Shown here piece after piece: positions 53,364 through 62,763 of a stretch of 64,000 nucleotides of DNA. The notes below the pieces were generated by a model. The model was not told the origin of the DNA, searched no databases, and was given only the letters and a program-made list of their open reading frames with translations. Position numbers and translations under genes: made by a program. This stretch comes from Microthrixaceae bacterium (lineage in GTDB: Bacteria > Actinomycetota > Acidimicrobiia > Acidimicrobiales > Microtrichaceae). The stretch covers positions 165,054 through 229,053 of the forward strand of contig JAMLGM010000005.1 of the NCBI GenBank assembly GCA_023957975.1. The letters are read 5' to 3'. Within the stretch, counting starts at the first letter, position 1. Each line of letters opens with the position of its first letter.

Positions 53364-54986
53364 ATGGCGGACACGTCCGCGCCCCCGTTCGCCGAATTCG
53401 GTTTCACCGATCTCGGCGTCCCCGAATCCGTCGCGGCCGCAGCGGCCGACAGCGGGTTCGACACCCCCTTCCCCATCCAAACCGCGACCCTTCCCGATTC
53501 CATCGCCGGTCGCGACGTCCTCGGCCGTGGCCGCACCGGGTCCGGCAAGACGCTGGCCTTCGCGCTTCCCGTCGTCATCCGCCTCATGGCGAACGACCGC
53601 GAGCGTGAGCCCGGCCGTCCACGCGCGCTGATCCTGGCCCCCACCCGGGAGTTGGCGAGCCAGATCTACCGCACGGTCGACGGCATCGCCCGCCCCCTCG
53701 GCTTTCGCACCGCGACGGTGTACGGCGGCATTCCCGCCAAGCCGCAGATCGCAGCGTTCCGCAAGGGTGTCGACATCGTCGTCGCCTGTCCTGGCCGCCT
53801 CGAAGACCTGCTGCAGCAAAAGGCGCTGACCCTTCAGGGCATCGAGATCACGGTGCTCGACGAGGCCGATCACATGGCCGACCTCGGATTCCTCCCGTCG
53901 GTGAAGCGGCTGCTCGACCGAACCCCCGCTGGCACACAGCGACTGCTGTTCTCGGCGACGCTCGATCGCGGAGTCGACGGACTCGTCAAGCAGTACCTCC
54001 GCAATCCCGTCACTCACAGTGTCGATAGTGCCGAGTCCCCGGTCGCCACGATGGAACATCATCTGCTGAACGTGACCTCGGAGAACCGCATGGCGGTGCT
54101 GATCGAGTTGCTGTCGACCCCCGGCAAGACGATCGTGTTCACGCGCACGAAGCACAAGGCCAAGGCGCTCGCCCGGTCGCTCAACAAGAACGGCATCCCG
54201 TCGGTCGACATGCACTCGAACCTGGCCCAGAACGCCCGAGTACGAAACCTCGCGGCGTTCTCCGATGGCCGTGCGACGACGATGGTCGCCACCGACATCG
54301 CGGCGCGAGGCATTCACGTCGACGATGTGGCTCTCGTGATTCACGCGGACCCGCCCGTCGAGCACAAGGCGTACCTGCACCGGTCGGGCCGCACGGCGCG
54401 GGCCGGCAACGACGGCACCGTGGTCACCCTGGTGTTGCCCGAACAGCGCGGCGATGTCGCCGACCTTGTCCGCAAGGCGAAGATCTCGCCGACGACGACC
54501 AACGCGACACCCGATCATCCGATCATCGCCGAGTTGGCGCCCGGCGAACGTCGGCGTTTCACCCGCGAGGAGATCGCGGAGTTGTTGCCGTTCACCGTTC
54601 CTCAGCCGGCATCCACGAAGCCCGGCGCGAAATCCGGTGGGAAGGGTTCGGGCGGGAAGAGTTCGGGGAGGTCCGCCGGCAAGACCGCTGGTCGAAAGCT
54701 GGCCGCGAGGAACGGCGGTGGTTCAGGCGGAGATTCACGCGGCGGCCTTGGCGACGGCTCCGGCGATCGCACGGCCGACGGCTCCCCCAAGCGTCGCAAG
54801 CGCACGAAGAAGCCGACCACCGGCACTGGCCACGGTGGCGCACAGGCATCACGCCACGACGGTGGCTCGGCTGGCTCCCGGCACCGGGACGACCGCCAAC
54901 CCGCAGGTTCTGGGCGGCCGACCGGACCAGGACGACCGACGCGCAAGAAGCCAACAGCCGCCGGCCGCTCCTCCCGCCCACGCTGA
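53364..54986 (+). CDS. DEAD-box RNA helicase with long disordered tail
   Basis: ATG 53364 follows GAGGAG. The 540-residue protein has a full set of helicase motifs: Q motif FPIQTATLPDSI, Walker A GRTGSGKT, PTRELA, the DEAD box VLDEADHM, SAT, and the second lobe TDIAARGIHVDDV and HRSGRTARAG. From about residue 410 the tail is Gly/Ser/Lys/Arg-rich (GGKGSGGKSSGRSAGK) and probably binds RNA, a common feature of RhlE-like cold-adapted helicases. Hairpin P4 lies right after the stop. Confidence 0.94.
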   Translation: MADTSAPPFAEFGFTDLGVPESVAAAAADSGFDTPFPIQTATLPDSIAGRDVLGRGRTGSGKTLAFALPVVIRLMANDREREPGRPRALILAPTRELASQIYRTVDGIARPLGFRTATVYGGIPAKPQIAAFRKGVDIVVACPGRLEDLLQQKALTLQGIEITVLDEADHMADLGFLPSVKRLLDRTPAGTQRLLFSATLDRGVDGLVKQYLRNPVTHSVDSAESPVATMEHHLLNVTSENRMAVLIELLSTPGKTIVFTRTKHKAKALARSLNKNGIPSVDMHSNLAQNARVRNLAAFSDGRATTMVATDIAARGIHVDDVALVIHADPPVEHKAYLHRSGRTARAGNDGTVVTLVLPEQRGDVADLVRKAKISPTTTNATPDHPIIAELAPGERRRFTREEIAELLPFTVPQPASTKPGAKSGGKGSGGKSSGRSAGKTAGRKLAARNGGGSGGDSRGGLGDGSGDRTADGSPKRRKRTKKPTTGTGHGGAQASRHDGGSAGSRHRDDRQPAGSGRPTGPGRPTRKKPTAAGRSSRPR

Positions 54987-55004
54987 CCTCACCCTCCCGG
55001 AGTG

Positions 55005-55042
55005 TCTGTCGTAGTGGTTGTGGTCACCGCCACTACGACAGA
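55005..55042. repeat. 13-bp-arm hairpin between convergent genes (family copy P4)
   Basis: TCTGTCGTAGTGG (55005-55017) and CCACTACGACAGA (55030-55042) are exact reverse complements around a 12-base loop TTGTGGTCACCG. The centre resembles that of P1/P2 (GTGGT...ACCGCCAC). It fits a bidirectional terminator position between the helicase and the questin-oxidase-like gene. Confidence 0.93.
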
Positions 55043-55052
55043 TGCATCGCGG

Positions 55053-56045
55053 TCATTCCGCCACGGCGTGGGCTGCGAAGTCGCGATACAGCAAGTCGCC
55101 GGTGCGCAACTCCTCCGATAGAGCGACGTTGACAAGCTTGATCACGTGAGGATCGCTGCTGGCGATCGCCTTAGCGGCAATGGCCTCGCGTGACGGCAAG
55201 GCGGCACCCCGCCGCTGGTCGAGTTCCTCGACGGTGGCAACCCTTGGAGCGCCGGTCGCGGCGTAGGCCACGGCCGACTCGACGACCATCGCGCGGCAAA
55301 GACGCCGCTGCGACCCGTCGTCGAGGAGACTCGCGACGCTACGTGCCGCCCTGGCCGCGGTGACCAGATGGAGGGTGACGAACGACCCCGACGAACCGTG
55401 TGCGATCAGCGCGAACTCTGCCACGTCGTCGATCGTGAGGTTCTCGGTCGCAAGGCCGTCCAGTGCGGCACCGAACTCCGGTCGACGCGCTACAGCATCG
55501 AGATCCCACGTCGTCGGCGACTCGACCTCCGAATTCCCCAGTGCGCGGAGCACCTCGATGGGACGTCGCGAGCCCGCGTCGAGCGTGCCGTGACGCAGCA
55601 CGTGAAACCGTGTTTCCCAATCGAGAAGCGCGGCCGCGACCTGCCCACCATGATCTGCCTCGATCCCGTAGGCGAGACGGATCAGCGGATGAAACAGCGC
55701 CGTCGCAGGTCCGTCGACGAGCGATGGAGCACGCCGTCGGATCACCTCGGCGATACCGAGCGCATGCACCTCGTCGACGCGTTCGTGGAGTTCGGCGACA
55801 TCGCTACGAGCCTCCGCACTGCCGTCGCCATGGCGGTCGAACTCGTCTTGGAGACGCTGCGAGGTCGCCCCGAGTTGGTAGAGGGCCACCAGACTCATCG
55901 CCAGATGCAGGCTGTAGGTTCCGGCCAAGGCGGGCGAATAGCGGAGTTCCTCGGTCAGCAGCCGATCCAGCATGGTTGCGGAATCAGATCGCTGACTCTC
56001 GGGAGATACCGGACGGTCGACGGTGGGCGTTGGAAATGTGTCCAT
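55053..56045 (-). CDS. Questin oxidase-like protein under SoxR control
   Basis: The 330-residue helical protein has [25 protein letters not shown] and [13 protein letters not shown], the pattern of the questin oxidase/AflY (DUF4243) family, which carries out Baeyer-Villiger-like ring opening of anthraquinones in fungi. ATG 56045 sits 6 bases after a predicted -10 (TACCGT) in the SoxR-controlled promoter, so the transcript is probably leaderless. The catalytic centre of the family is not well defined, so activity on quinones is inferred from family and regulator. Confidence 0.75.
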   Translation of the reverse strand: MDTFPTPTVDRPVSPESQRSDSATMLDRLLTEELRYSPALAGTYSLHLAMSLVALYQLGATSQRLQDEFDRHGDGSAEARSDVAELHERVDEVHALGIAEVIRRRAPSLVDGPATALFHPLIRLAYGIEADHGGQVAAALLDWETRFHVLRHGTLDAGSRRPIEVLRALGNSEVESPTTWDLDAVARRPEFGAALDGLATENLTIDDVAEFALIAHGSSGSFVTLHLVTAARAARSVASLLDDGSQRRLCRAMVVESAVAYAATGAPRVATVEELDQRRGAALPSREAIAAKAIASSDPHVIKLVNVALSEELRTGDLLYRDFAAHAVAE

Positions 56046-56051
56046 AAGGCG

Positions 56052-56082
56052 ACGGTACAACCTCAAGTACACTTGAGGTCAA
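56052..56082 (-). promoter_or_regulatory. SoxR box and SoxR-type promoter
   Basis: CCTCAAGTACACTTGAGG (56061-56078) is a perfect 18-base palindrome differing from the E. coli soxS operator only in the central bases. On the minus strand TTGACC (56082-56077) and TACCGT (56057-56052) flank it with a 19-base spacer, the overlong spacing that SoxR corrects when oxidised. It stands between soxR and the questin-oxidase-like gene. Confidence 0.93.
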
Positions 56083-56510
56083 TGGAGAATCTCACGCCGA
56101 AGTTCATCGCCGAGCGGTCGGGAGTCAGCGTGCCGACGCTGCACTTCTACGAACAGCAGGGGCTGATCACGAGTGAGCGGACTCCTGGCAACCAGCGCCG
56201 GTACCACCGAGACGTGCTGCGGAGGATCGCGTTCATTCGGGCTGCGCAACGCGTCGGGATCTCACTCGCCGAGATCGCAGCGGCCTTGGCCACCTTGCCG
56301 CGGGAACGAACCCCAACCGCTCGCGACTGGGCGCGCCTTTCGAGCCACTGGCGGGCGTCGCTCGATCAGCGGATCGCGAGACTCGAACAGCTACGCGACA
56401 CCCTCGACGGCTGCATCGGCTGCGGATGCCTCTCACTCGATGCGTGCGCCCTGTTCAACCCCGACGACGAGCTTTCGGCCTTCGGAACCGGAGCCGTTCG
56501 GTTCGGCTGA
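56082..56510 (+). CDS. soxR: Redox-sensing regulator SoxR
   Basis: This 142-residue MerR-type protein has the winged helix [42 protein letters not shown], and the [2Fe-2S] ligands Cys111, Cys114, Cys116 and Cys122 ([12 protein letters not shown]), the exact SoxR spacing. Unlike enterobacterial SoxR, actinobacterial versions respond to redox-active metabolites and control enzymes that modify them. It is divergent from a questin-oxidase-like gene with a perfect SoxR box between. Confidence 0.96.
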   Translation: MENLTPKFIAERSGVSVPTLHFYEQQGLITSERTPGNQRRYHRDVLRRIAFIRAAQRVGISLAEIAAALATLPRERTPTARDWARLSSHWRASLDQRIARLEQLRDTLDGCIGCGCLSLDACALFNPDDELSAFGTGAVRFG

Positions 56511-56576
56511 TCGCCGCGGGCGCCAGACGGTGGCTTCACTGCGCCATCGTCGAGCGAGCACGCGCACCGCCCGGCA

Positions 56577-57422
56577 TCAGTTGTACATCTGGTACCAGTG
56601 GTGGTCTGAGAACGGGCTGTCGTAGATGTACGCGTCGTCAGTGATGACGTTGGGTGATCGCGTGAAAATGTAGTCGATGCGGCGACTTGCGGTTGTCTTC
56701 CGTTTGTTCGCTCGGGCGAGGGATACGGCGTCTGCTTCACCCAACACCGCGTACCACCAGCTGTCGAATGCGCCTTGGTTCTCGGCGTACTCCAAGTTGA
56801 AGTCACCGGCAACCCAGACCGGAAGGTTCTGGGTCAGGTATTGGTTCGCGACGACGGAGTACTCCCACATCTGCGTCTGACGGATATTGGGCGGGGCGCT
56901 TCGGGCAGTCACATGAGCAGAGCAGCCGGTGAGGTTGAAGAGGTTGGAGGCGACACAGACCCAACCGACTCCCGTCTGGTTGGTTGCCTGATTACTGAAC
57001 GAGCCGTGGCTCCGGATCGCCGCGGAGCCACGAACAGCGACGACGTTCCCGAATCGCCCGCATGTGCCTGAAACGGAGGTGCCCCAGTGGGCCTCTGCGA
57101 CGTAGCTGTGCAGGCCGAAGTAGTTGTTCCACAGGCTCAGCCATTGAGTCTCGCAAATCTCATTGAACGACACGACAAGGGGATAGGGGTTGGTTCGCGC
57201 CTTGAGCGAGTTGAGGACCGCTTGAGCAATGTCGGGGTTCCAACCGCCGTCCGGGTTGCCTTTGGCCCCCCACAGGTTCATGTGCACCACCATGTTGGCG
57301 CCTGGTTTCACCGCAGGGCTCGGAATCCCCGCGCTCGCCGGGGTTGCGCCGCCAGCGACCGCGACGACCGCAACGATCGCGACAGCGGCGACCGCTCGTG
57401 TACGCCATGGACATCGGATCAT
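56577..57422 (-). CDS. Secreted endonuclease/exonuclease/phosphatase-fold protein
   Basis: The 281-residue protein starts with a Sec signal peptide (AVAAVAIVAVVAVAGGATPASA). The mature part shows DNase I-like motifs: VVSFNEIC (metal-binding Glu), VWVAGDFNLEY (Asp and Asn), RRIDYIF and the closing SDHHWYQMYN with the catalytic His. Such secreted enzymes include nucleases and sphingomyelinases. Its start overlaps the stop of the lipoprotein gene (ATGA), so the two are expressed together. Confidence 0.83.
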   Translation of the reverse strand: MIRCPWRTRAVAAVAIVAVVAVAGGATPASAGIPSPAVKPGANMVVHMNLWGAKGNPDGGWNPDIAQAVLNSLKARTNPYPLVVSFNEICETQWLSLWNNYFGLHSYVAEAHWGTSVSGTCGRFGNVVAVRGSAAIRSHGSFSNQATNQTGVGWVCVASNLFNLTGCSAHVTARSAPPNIRQTQMWEYSVVANQYLTQNLPVWVAGDFNLEYAENQGAFDSWWYAVLGEADAVSLARANKRKTTASRRIDYIFTRSPNVITDDAYIYDSPFSDHHWYQMYN

Positions 57423-58531
57423 GGCGCCTCCTCGAAGCGGAACGTGGAGTCTTCAGCCGCACCCACGAGCCCAATTCGACGATCGCCTAGTCGAATGACG
57501 CGGTACGACGAGAATCGCGAATCATCGCTCGCGACTTTGCCAGTCGTCCTCCCACCCTCCAACGCGACGAGCTCGACCGCCGAGTTGTCACCGGGCTCAC
57601 CGCGCACCTTGACGACCACCGATGGATCGGTGTACTCGTTTGGAACGAACGAACCGACGCTCGCCATGAGCACGGTACGCCAGCCCTCACCGTCCAGCAC
57701 ATCCCACTGAAACCGGCTGGTCCCTTGAGTTGGATTTGCAATGCTGCGCTCCAGATAGAGAGCGTCGGACGAGCAAGAGACGGTCAAACCGGTCGCAACC
57801 TCGTCGGGCCCGACTGCCGGGGCGGTGATCGCGTCCAAGTCGCCGCCGTCGGCACCGTAGCGTCGAACCACTTGCGGCTCGTCCGACTGCGGCTTCACGT
57901 CTGCCCCGTAGCTGGTCGCTCCGATCGGCGCCATGCCCGCGGCGTAAAGGATCGACCCAACCGGACATGCGTCCGGCAGCGCCACTTCCGAGTCCGGGCG
58001 CAACAGGAACCCGCCCGCACCGACCGAGCGAATCATCGGAACCCCGTCGAGCACTCCCCCGCGCAGGTCGGCGCCCCATTGCACACCGAGATGCGCGAGC
58101 TCGGCGGTACGTGTGATCTTCCAGCGCTTGGTGTCGAACGTGAGACGCGTCAACGCAACCTCTCCTTCGCAGTACCGATCCCCGTCCGTGTCGGTCGTCA
58201 AGGAAGTCAGGCAATGATTTACAAGCACATCGAGGCGCGATTCGCCCGGTGTGGCCACAGCGCCGAGTGATTGGATCTCGCCTTTGATCGGCTCGCGGAG
58301 TCGCTCCTTCTGTCCTTCGGGCGCCAGTTCGGCAACAGCGACCGCTGTTCTCACATCGCTGATCGCTAGGAGTCGATCACCATCCACGACAATACGCGTC
58401 GGGCCTCCGGCCTCGAATGTCGATCCAGGAATTGAGCCCTCCTCGTCGACCTGACCGCACGACGTCAAGGCTATCGCCATCGCGAACACCGCTACTCGAC
58501 GTCGATAGCGACCTCTGACGTTTGCAGCCAT
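57419..58531 (-). CDS. Lipoprotein coupled to the secreted nuclease-like protein
   Basis: ATG 58531 follows GGAGG. The first 25 residues form a signal with the lipobox ALTSC. The remaining 345 residues look like a beta-propeller-type repeat (VVDGDRLLAISDVRTAV, VVVKVRGEPGDNSAVELVAL, YRVIRLGDRRIGLVG) with several cysteines (VNHCLTSL, RYCEGE, LPDACPVGS, TVSCSSD) that may form disulfides. No enzyme motif. It may bind or restrain the downstream nuclease-like protein (inference). Confidence 0.72.
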   Translation of the reverse strand: MAANVRGRYRRRVAVFAMAIALTSCGQVDEEGSIPGSTFEAGGPTRIVVDGDRLLAISDVRTAVAVAELAPEGQKERLREPIKGEIQSLGAVATPGESRLDVLVNHCLTSLTTDTDGDRYCEGEVALTRLTFDTKRWKITRTAELAHLGVQWGADLRGGVLDGVPMIRSVGAGGFLLRPDSEVALPDACPVGSILYAAGMAPIGATSYGADVKPQSDEPQVVRRYGADGGDLDAITAPAVGPDEVATGLTVSCSSDALYLERSIANPTQGTSRFQWDVLDGEGWRTVLMASVGSFVPNEYTDPSVVVKVRGEPGDNSAVELVALEGGRTTGKVASDDSRFSSYRVIRLGDRRIGLVGAAEDSTFRFEEAP

Positions 58532-58649
58532 GGCGCACGCCTCCTTCAATGATGCAAGGTCTCGGCAGTCTATCGACGGGATCAGTGCCCCCCTGCCGAA
58601 TCGCAGTGCCTGAGCCTCAGCTCAAGGGCATGCGTGTGGGACCACTGGC

Positions 58650-58811
58650 AGCGAGACGGCGGTGGGTGGCGGGACGATGCCGCCGGGGTTGTTGAAGAAG
58701 AAGACGGTGCCGATCGCTGGAACGTCGGGTTCGCCGTCGTATGGTGACACGACCTACGCGTATGACCAGTACGGCAGCCTGGCGGTCATGGTGGATTATG
58801 GGCTGGGGTGA
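58650..58811 (+). pseudogene. YD-repeat (RHS) fragment
   Basis: On the plus strand an open stretch reads TMPPGLLKKKTVPIAGTS and then GDTTYAYDQYGSLAVMV, the YD-repeat motif of RHS proteins, before a stop at 58809. There is no start or ribosome site, and it abuts the broken end of the IS256 transposase. It is the opposite orientation from the large rhs gene at 60.0-62.8 kb, so it is a separate scrap. Confidence 0.55.
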
Positions 58812-58862
58812 AATGCACGTTCGTTGGTTCGTGGGGTGGCGCGTGCCTGAACCGGGTCAACC

Positions 58863-59459
58863 TCAGACTTGGCCGTCGCGGATCTTGACGACGATCGCGT
58901 CGATGAACACGACCGGATACACGCGATCGAGAGGCCGGTTCTGCCACTCGGCCAGCTCGCCGATAACCCGGTCGGTGATCTTGGAGATCGTCTCGCGGCT
59001 GATGTCCGTCGAGTACACCTCGGCCAGATGGGCCTCGACCTCACCGGTCGTGAGCCCCCTCGCGGTGAGCGCGATCACCATCGAGTCGACCCCGTCGAGG
59101 CGACGCTGACCCTTGCGCACCGTGGCCGGCTCGAAGCTGCCGTCACGATCACGCGAGACGTTGAGCTCGACCGGGCCGATCTCGGTGATCACCGTCTTGG
59201 ACCTGGTCCCGTTGCGGGAGTTGCCGTGGTTGCGACCCTCGGCGGCGTGCTTGGCGTAACCGAGATGCTCATCCATCTCGACCTCCAAGCCCGTCTCGAG
59301 CACCTGCTTGGTCAGATCGCTCAGCAAGCCACCAGGGCCCACCAAGCTTTTGCCATCGGCACGGGCCTGCTCAACGAGCTGCTCGGCCAGCGAACTATCG
59401 GGCCGCTCCTCACCGGGCTCATCCGCTGGCGTCGCCACCATCACATCATGGTCTGCCAT
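58863..59459 (-). pseudogene. IS256-family transposase, C-terminal half missing
   Basis: The 198-residue frame matches IS256-type transposases from GLLSDLTKQVLETGLEVEMDEHLGY through SRDRDGSFEPATVRKGQRRLDG to PVVFIDAIVVKIRDGQV, where the first catalytic Asp lies. The normal protein is about 400 residues; here it stops at TGA straight after that point and joins YD-repeat DNA, so the other two catalytic residues are gone. Confidence 0.9.
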
Positions 59460-59545
59460 CTGACATCTGTCCTTGCTCGCCGAGCAAAGCCGCTCAGCGT
59501 GTCAGGCCAGACCAGTTACACCGCAGATCTGACAGTCCCCCCTCT
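58863..59545 (-). mobile_element. Truncated IS256-family element
   Basis: The element includes the broken transposase and its upstream leader. GACTGTCAGATCTGCGG on the minus strand near 59525-59541, next to a run of G, resembles an IS256-type terminal repeat and may mark the intact 5' end. The 3' end is lost. The outer limit is approximate. Confidence 0.5.
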
Positions 59546-59709
59546 GGTTGCTTCGCAACACCCAGAAAAGCCCACCAGCAGGGCACTTGTCGCGTTTCGA
59601 AACTCTCAACCCATATCAACCCCGTGAAGAATCAAGGTTAGCCAATATTGATCCGCACGTTGCCGTGGGAGTAGTTTTCGCAATCGAAATCACGCTAGAT
59701 TCTGTTCAC
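59546..59709. other. AT-rich stretch without a gene
   Basis: This 164-base stretch between the IS256 remnant and the small membrane protein's stop contains no convincing frame. It includes the small inverted repeat GGTTGC-TTC-GCAACA and is visibly AT-richer than the rest of the window. It probably belongs to the 3' flank of the RHS tip module. Confidence 0.4.
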
Positions 59710-60006
59710 TCATACGCCAAATAGAATCAGACAAATTAGGACGCCCAATGTAGAGGAAACGAACAATGGTACTGCTGCGCCTTTTACCCGAGCGTTCGAG
59801 GCCCATGCAGTTGCAGATATAAACCCAACGAGAATCGTTGTACTTACAATGCTAATGTAGAAAGACTTTACCGTCGAGTTTACCTGTGTGCGCGAGACGA
59901 TGAGGATTCCTCGAAGAGACAGCACGAGGTGCAGGACTGCCGTTAGGATGGCCAGTACCGTGAGTATGGATGACTTACCTTTGTCATCGTCCCGGCTATC
60001 TAGCAT
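59710..60006 (-). CDS. Small membrane protein after rhs, candidate immunity protein
   Basis: ATG 60006 is preceded by GGGAGG and lies 7 bases inside the end of the rhs gene. The 98-residue product has three membrane helices (SILTVLAILTAVLHLVLSL, FYISIVSTTILVGFISATA and VPLFVSSTLGVLICLILFGV). Small genes directly after RHS toxin tips usually encode the cognate immunity protein, and membrane immunity proteins usually match toxins acting at membranes or in the periplasm. The base composition (25 of 60 G+C at 59701-59760) matches the RHS tip, not the genome. Immunity function is inferred. Confidence 0.65.
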   Translation of the reverse strand: MLDSRDDDKGKSSILTVLAILTAVLHLVLSLRGILIVSRTQVNSTVKSFYISIVSTTILVGFISATAWASNARVKGAAVPLFVSSTLGVLICLILFGV

Positions 60007-62762
60007 CTGCGAAATTCCTCCCGTCCGCGGTAGAGGTATTCGCAGCGCATAGCGGCAGCCATGCGTGACCACGTCATTCGTCCGACGAACGACGAGAAAA
60101 ATGTTGGAGCAGTATTCTCGATACCTCCGCTGCCCGCTTGTGCGGCAACTTCGAGGTATACAAACCGTTTGGTTCCCTCTGACCGGATGTTGAAACTGAA
60201 GTTCACGACTCCACCACGAGCAATGTGATCATCGAGGGCTACGAAAGTGAATGAGTATTCGGTCGCAGCTATCACCTGTACGTAGCCCGGGGCGTAGTTC
60301 GAACCCGTGAGGTATAGTACATTACCAACTGAGATTGGAGGGTCACATGTTGTTGCGCAAGTCTTGACTTCGACTCGGAATGGAAAGTAGTCGTTTGGGT
60401 TCGATTTGATGCGTGATTCCTGCGCCTTTGCGTCAGCAGTTCCACCCTCAAACAAGTTCCATGAATGACGATATATCTCGCCGTATGTCTTAGGTTTCGC
60501 GACTGGACCGTTCGCTGGTACGCACGATCCATACAGCGTTATCCAGTCGAGACATTTGACAGTATTTGTTGGAGTTTGATCTCGCTGGTTGGAGTCTGGG
60601 TTGCGTGTGGGTACGTTGCGTGTTGATGTTTGTGGGTGTGCTTTTGCCCATGCGAAGTTGATGAGGTCGAGGCGGCGGGTGATGACTGGGGTGGTGACGC
60701 TTGCGGCGTGGTATTTGGCGAGTTCGTTGACGGCTTCGTTTCCGAGGTGGCCGAATACCGCGTAGATGCGAAGGTATTCGCCGGCGAGATATGCGTCGGT
60801 TTGTTGTCGGATGTCTCGTTCGTAGGCGGCTCTTCCAGCAGCGGTGTTCTGGTAGTTTGCCGCATCGACCTTTCGGAGGTAGCTGTCGAAGCGGTCGAAG
60901 TCTTCTTGCTTGGGTGCGTGGCCGTTGGGGTCCCAGTTGGTGAGGGGGTTGTTGTGGGCGTAGGTGTAGCGGTTGAGGCTGATGGGTTGTTCGAGGCGTC
61001 CGTTGTGGGTGTCTCGTGAGGTGAAGTTGGCGGTGGTGGGTTGGTAGTGGCGGGCGCCCATCCAGACTTCGTTGGTGGTGGGGTCGGTGTAGTCGGATTG
61101 GTAGCCGATGGTTGGGGTGAGGGTTCCGGTGGTGGCGCGGGGTTCGCCGTAGGGGGTGTAGTCGGTGGTGTTGTCGACGTGTCCGGTGTTGGGGTCGCGT
61201 AGAGCGACGAGGTTGTTGCGTGCGTCGAGCACGGCCCAGCGGGGGTTGATGCCACCGTTTTGTTCGAGGGATACCACGGTGCCGTCGGGACGGTGGTTGA
61301 ATGTCCAGGTGCCGTCGGTGGTGGGGTCGAGGGTGAGGCCGGTATAGGTGAACGCGGTGGAGTTGCGGGTGGCGATACGTCCGAGTCCGTCGTAGGTGAG
61401 TGTGACCGTGCCGTTGGTGAGGTTCTGGTTGAACACGTCAAATGTTGAGGTGGTGGTGCCGGAGGTGGTGGTCACAGCGTCCAGGGTGCCACGGTCGCTC
61501 CAGGTGTTGGTCGCGCCCCCGCCGGAGGTCAAACGGTTTTGGGGGTCGTAGGTGTAGGAGACCCCACCCGCGCTGGTGCGGTTTCCGGCTTTGTCGTAGG
61601 TGTAGTAGGTCGGGGTGCCTGAGGTCCATGCTTCGGCGAGTTGGCCGAGTGTGTCATAGTTGAACCATTGGAACCCGGTATCGGCGGGGTTGGAGGTTCC
61701 CCACACGTTGAGGGTGTGCAAGTTGTTGTCGCCGTCGAAACCGTAGGACCGGGCATAGGTTTCGGGGTTTCCGTTCGAGTCGGGTACGAACACGTCCCAT
61801 TCGACGCGTCCGTAGGTGTCGTGTCCGGTCCATCGTGTTGGCGTGTCGGGCCAGGGAGCCAGGGTGGAGTCGTAGTTTGCTTGGTAGACGCGTCGCCCGG
61901 CGTTGTCGTAGCCGTACTCGATTTGACCGCCGGTGAGCGGGTCGGTTTCGGTGAGGAGTCGTGCGGCGTCGTCGTAGGTGTAGACGGCGGTACCGGTGGA
62001 ATCGGTTCGGGTGACGAGTTGGCCACGGGCATCCCAGTCAAAGGTTGCGGTACCGGCACCTCCGGTGACGGTTGTGGGCAGTCCGCGGTCGTCGTAGGTG
62101 ACGCTCACTGCTGTGGCGGGGTGTGAAATCGAATTGATTCGTCCTTCGGTGTCATACGCGAATGTTCGAGAACCGGTAGCGCCGACACCGGTTTCGGTGA
62201 GGGTACGGCCAGCTTCGTCGAAGGTACGGTTCAACGCGACCGAGCCCGGCTGGGTTTGCGACACCACCAACCCCGCAGGGTCATAGCGGTAACCCCACGT
62301 GCGATCGACAGCGGGTTGACCGGAGCTGGTTTCGGGTTCGATCCTCGCTTCGAGCAGGTTCCAGGATTGATAGTCCAACACGGTGTCATAGCCGCGGCCG
62401 TTACGAACCCGAGTGTTGTTCCCGGCCGGGTCATAGAACAGACTCGTTGTCGCTGCCGCAGCACCGGTACCGACGGTGACGGCACTCATCCGCCCCGCAG
62501 CGTCCCACCCGACAGCGGTTTGCACGCCTTCGGGTGTGACGGTGCTGGTACGCAACCCTCGTTTGTCGTAGCTGAACGTGGTCATCAACGGTGTCGCTGC
62601 GCCACCGGTTCCGGCATGGGTTGCGCTGAGTTGGCGGCCGGCTTGATCGTAGGTCGCGGTGTTCCACACGTTCGTCGCGTCGATCACCGTGTCGGTGTCA
62701 CCGAACGCGTTGTACACCGTTGTCGACGTAGCTGAATCATCCCGGGTTTGATGCACCCTCGG
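60000..62762 (-). pseudogene. rhs gene with distinct C-terminal tip, 5' end cut by an IS element
   Basis: Residues up to about 625 are YD repeats (TFAYDTEGRINSI, VYTYDDAARLLTETD, YTYDKAGNRTS) closing with the RHS core signature GARHYQPTTANFTSRDTHNG and YTYAHNNPLTNWDPNGH. The following 308 residues are unrelated, AT-richer and cysteine-containing (KTCATTCDPP), ending at FRRC. This is the polymorphic toxin-tip layout. At about 62760 the frame enters an IS3-family element, so signal and N-terminal repeats are missing or lie beyond it. The tip's last 150 residues faintly recall DUF1990; the activity is not known. Confidence 0.85.
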
Positions 62763-62763
62763 G

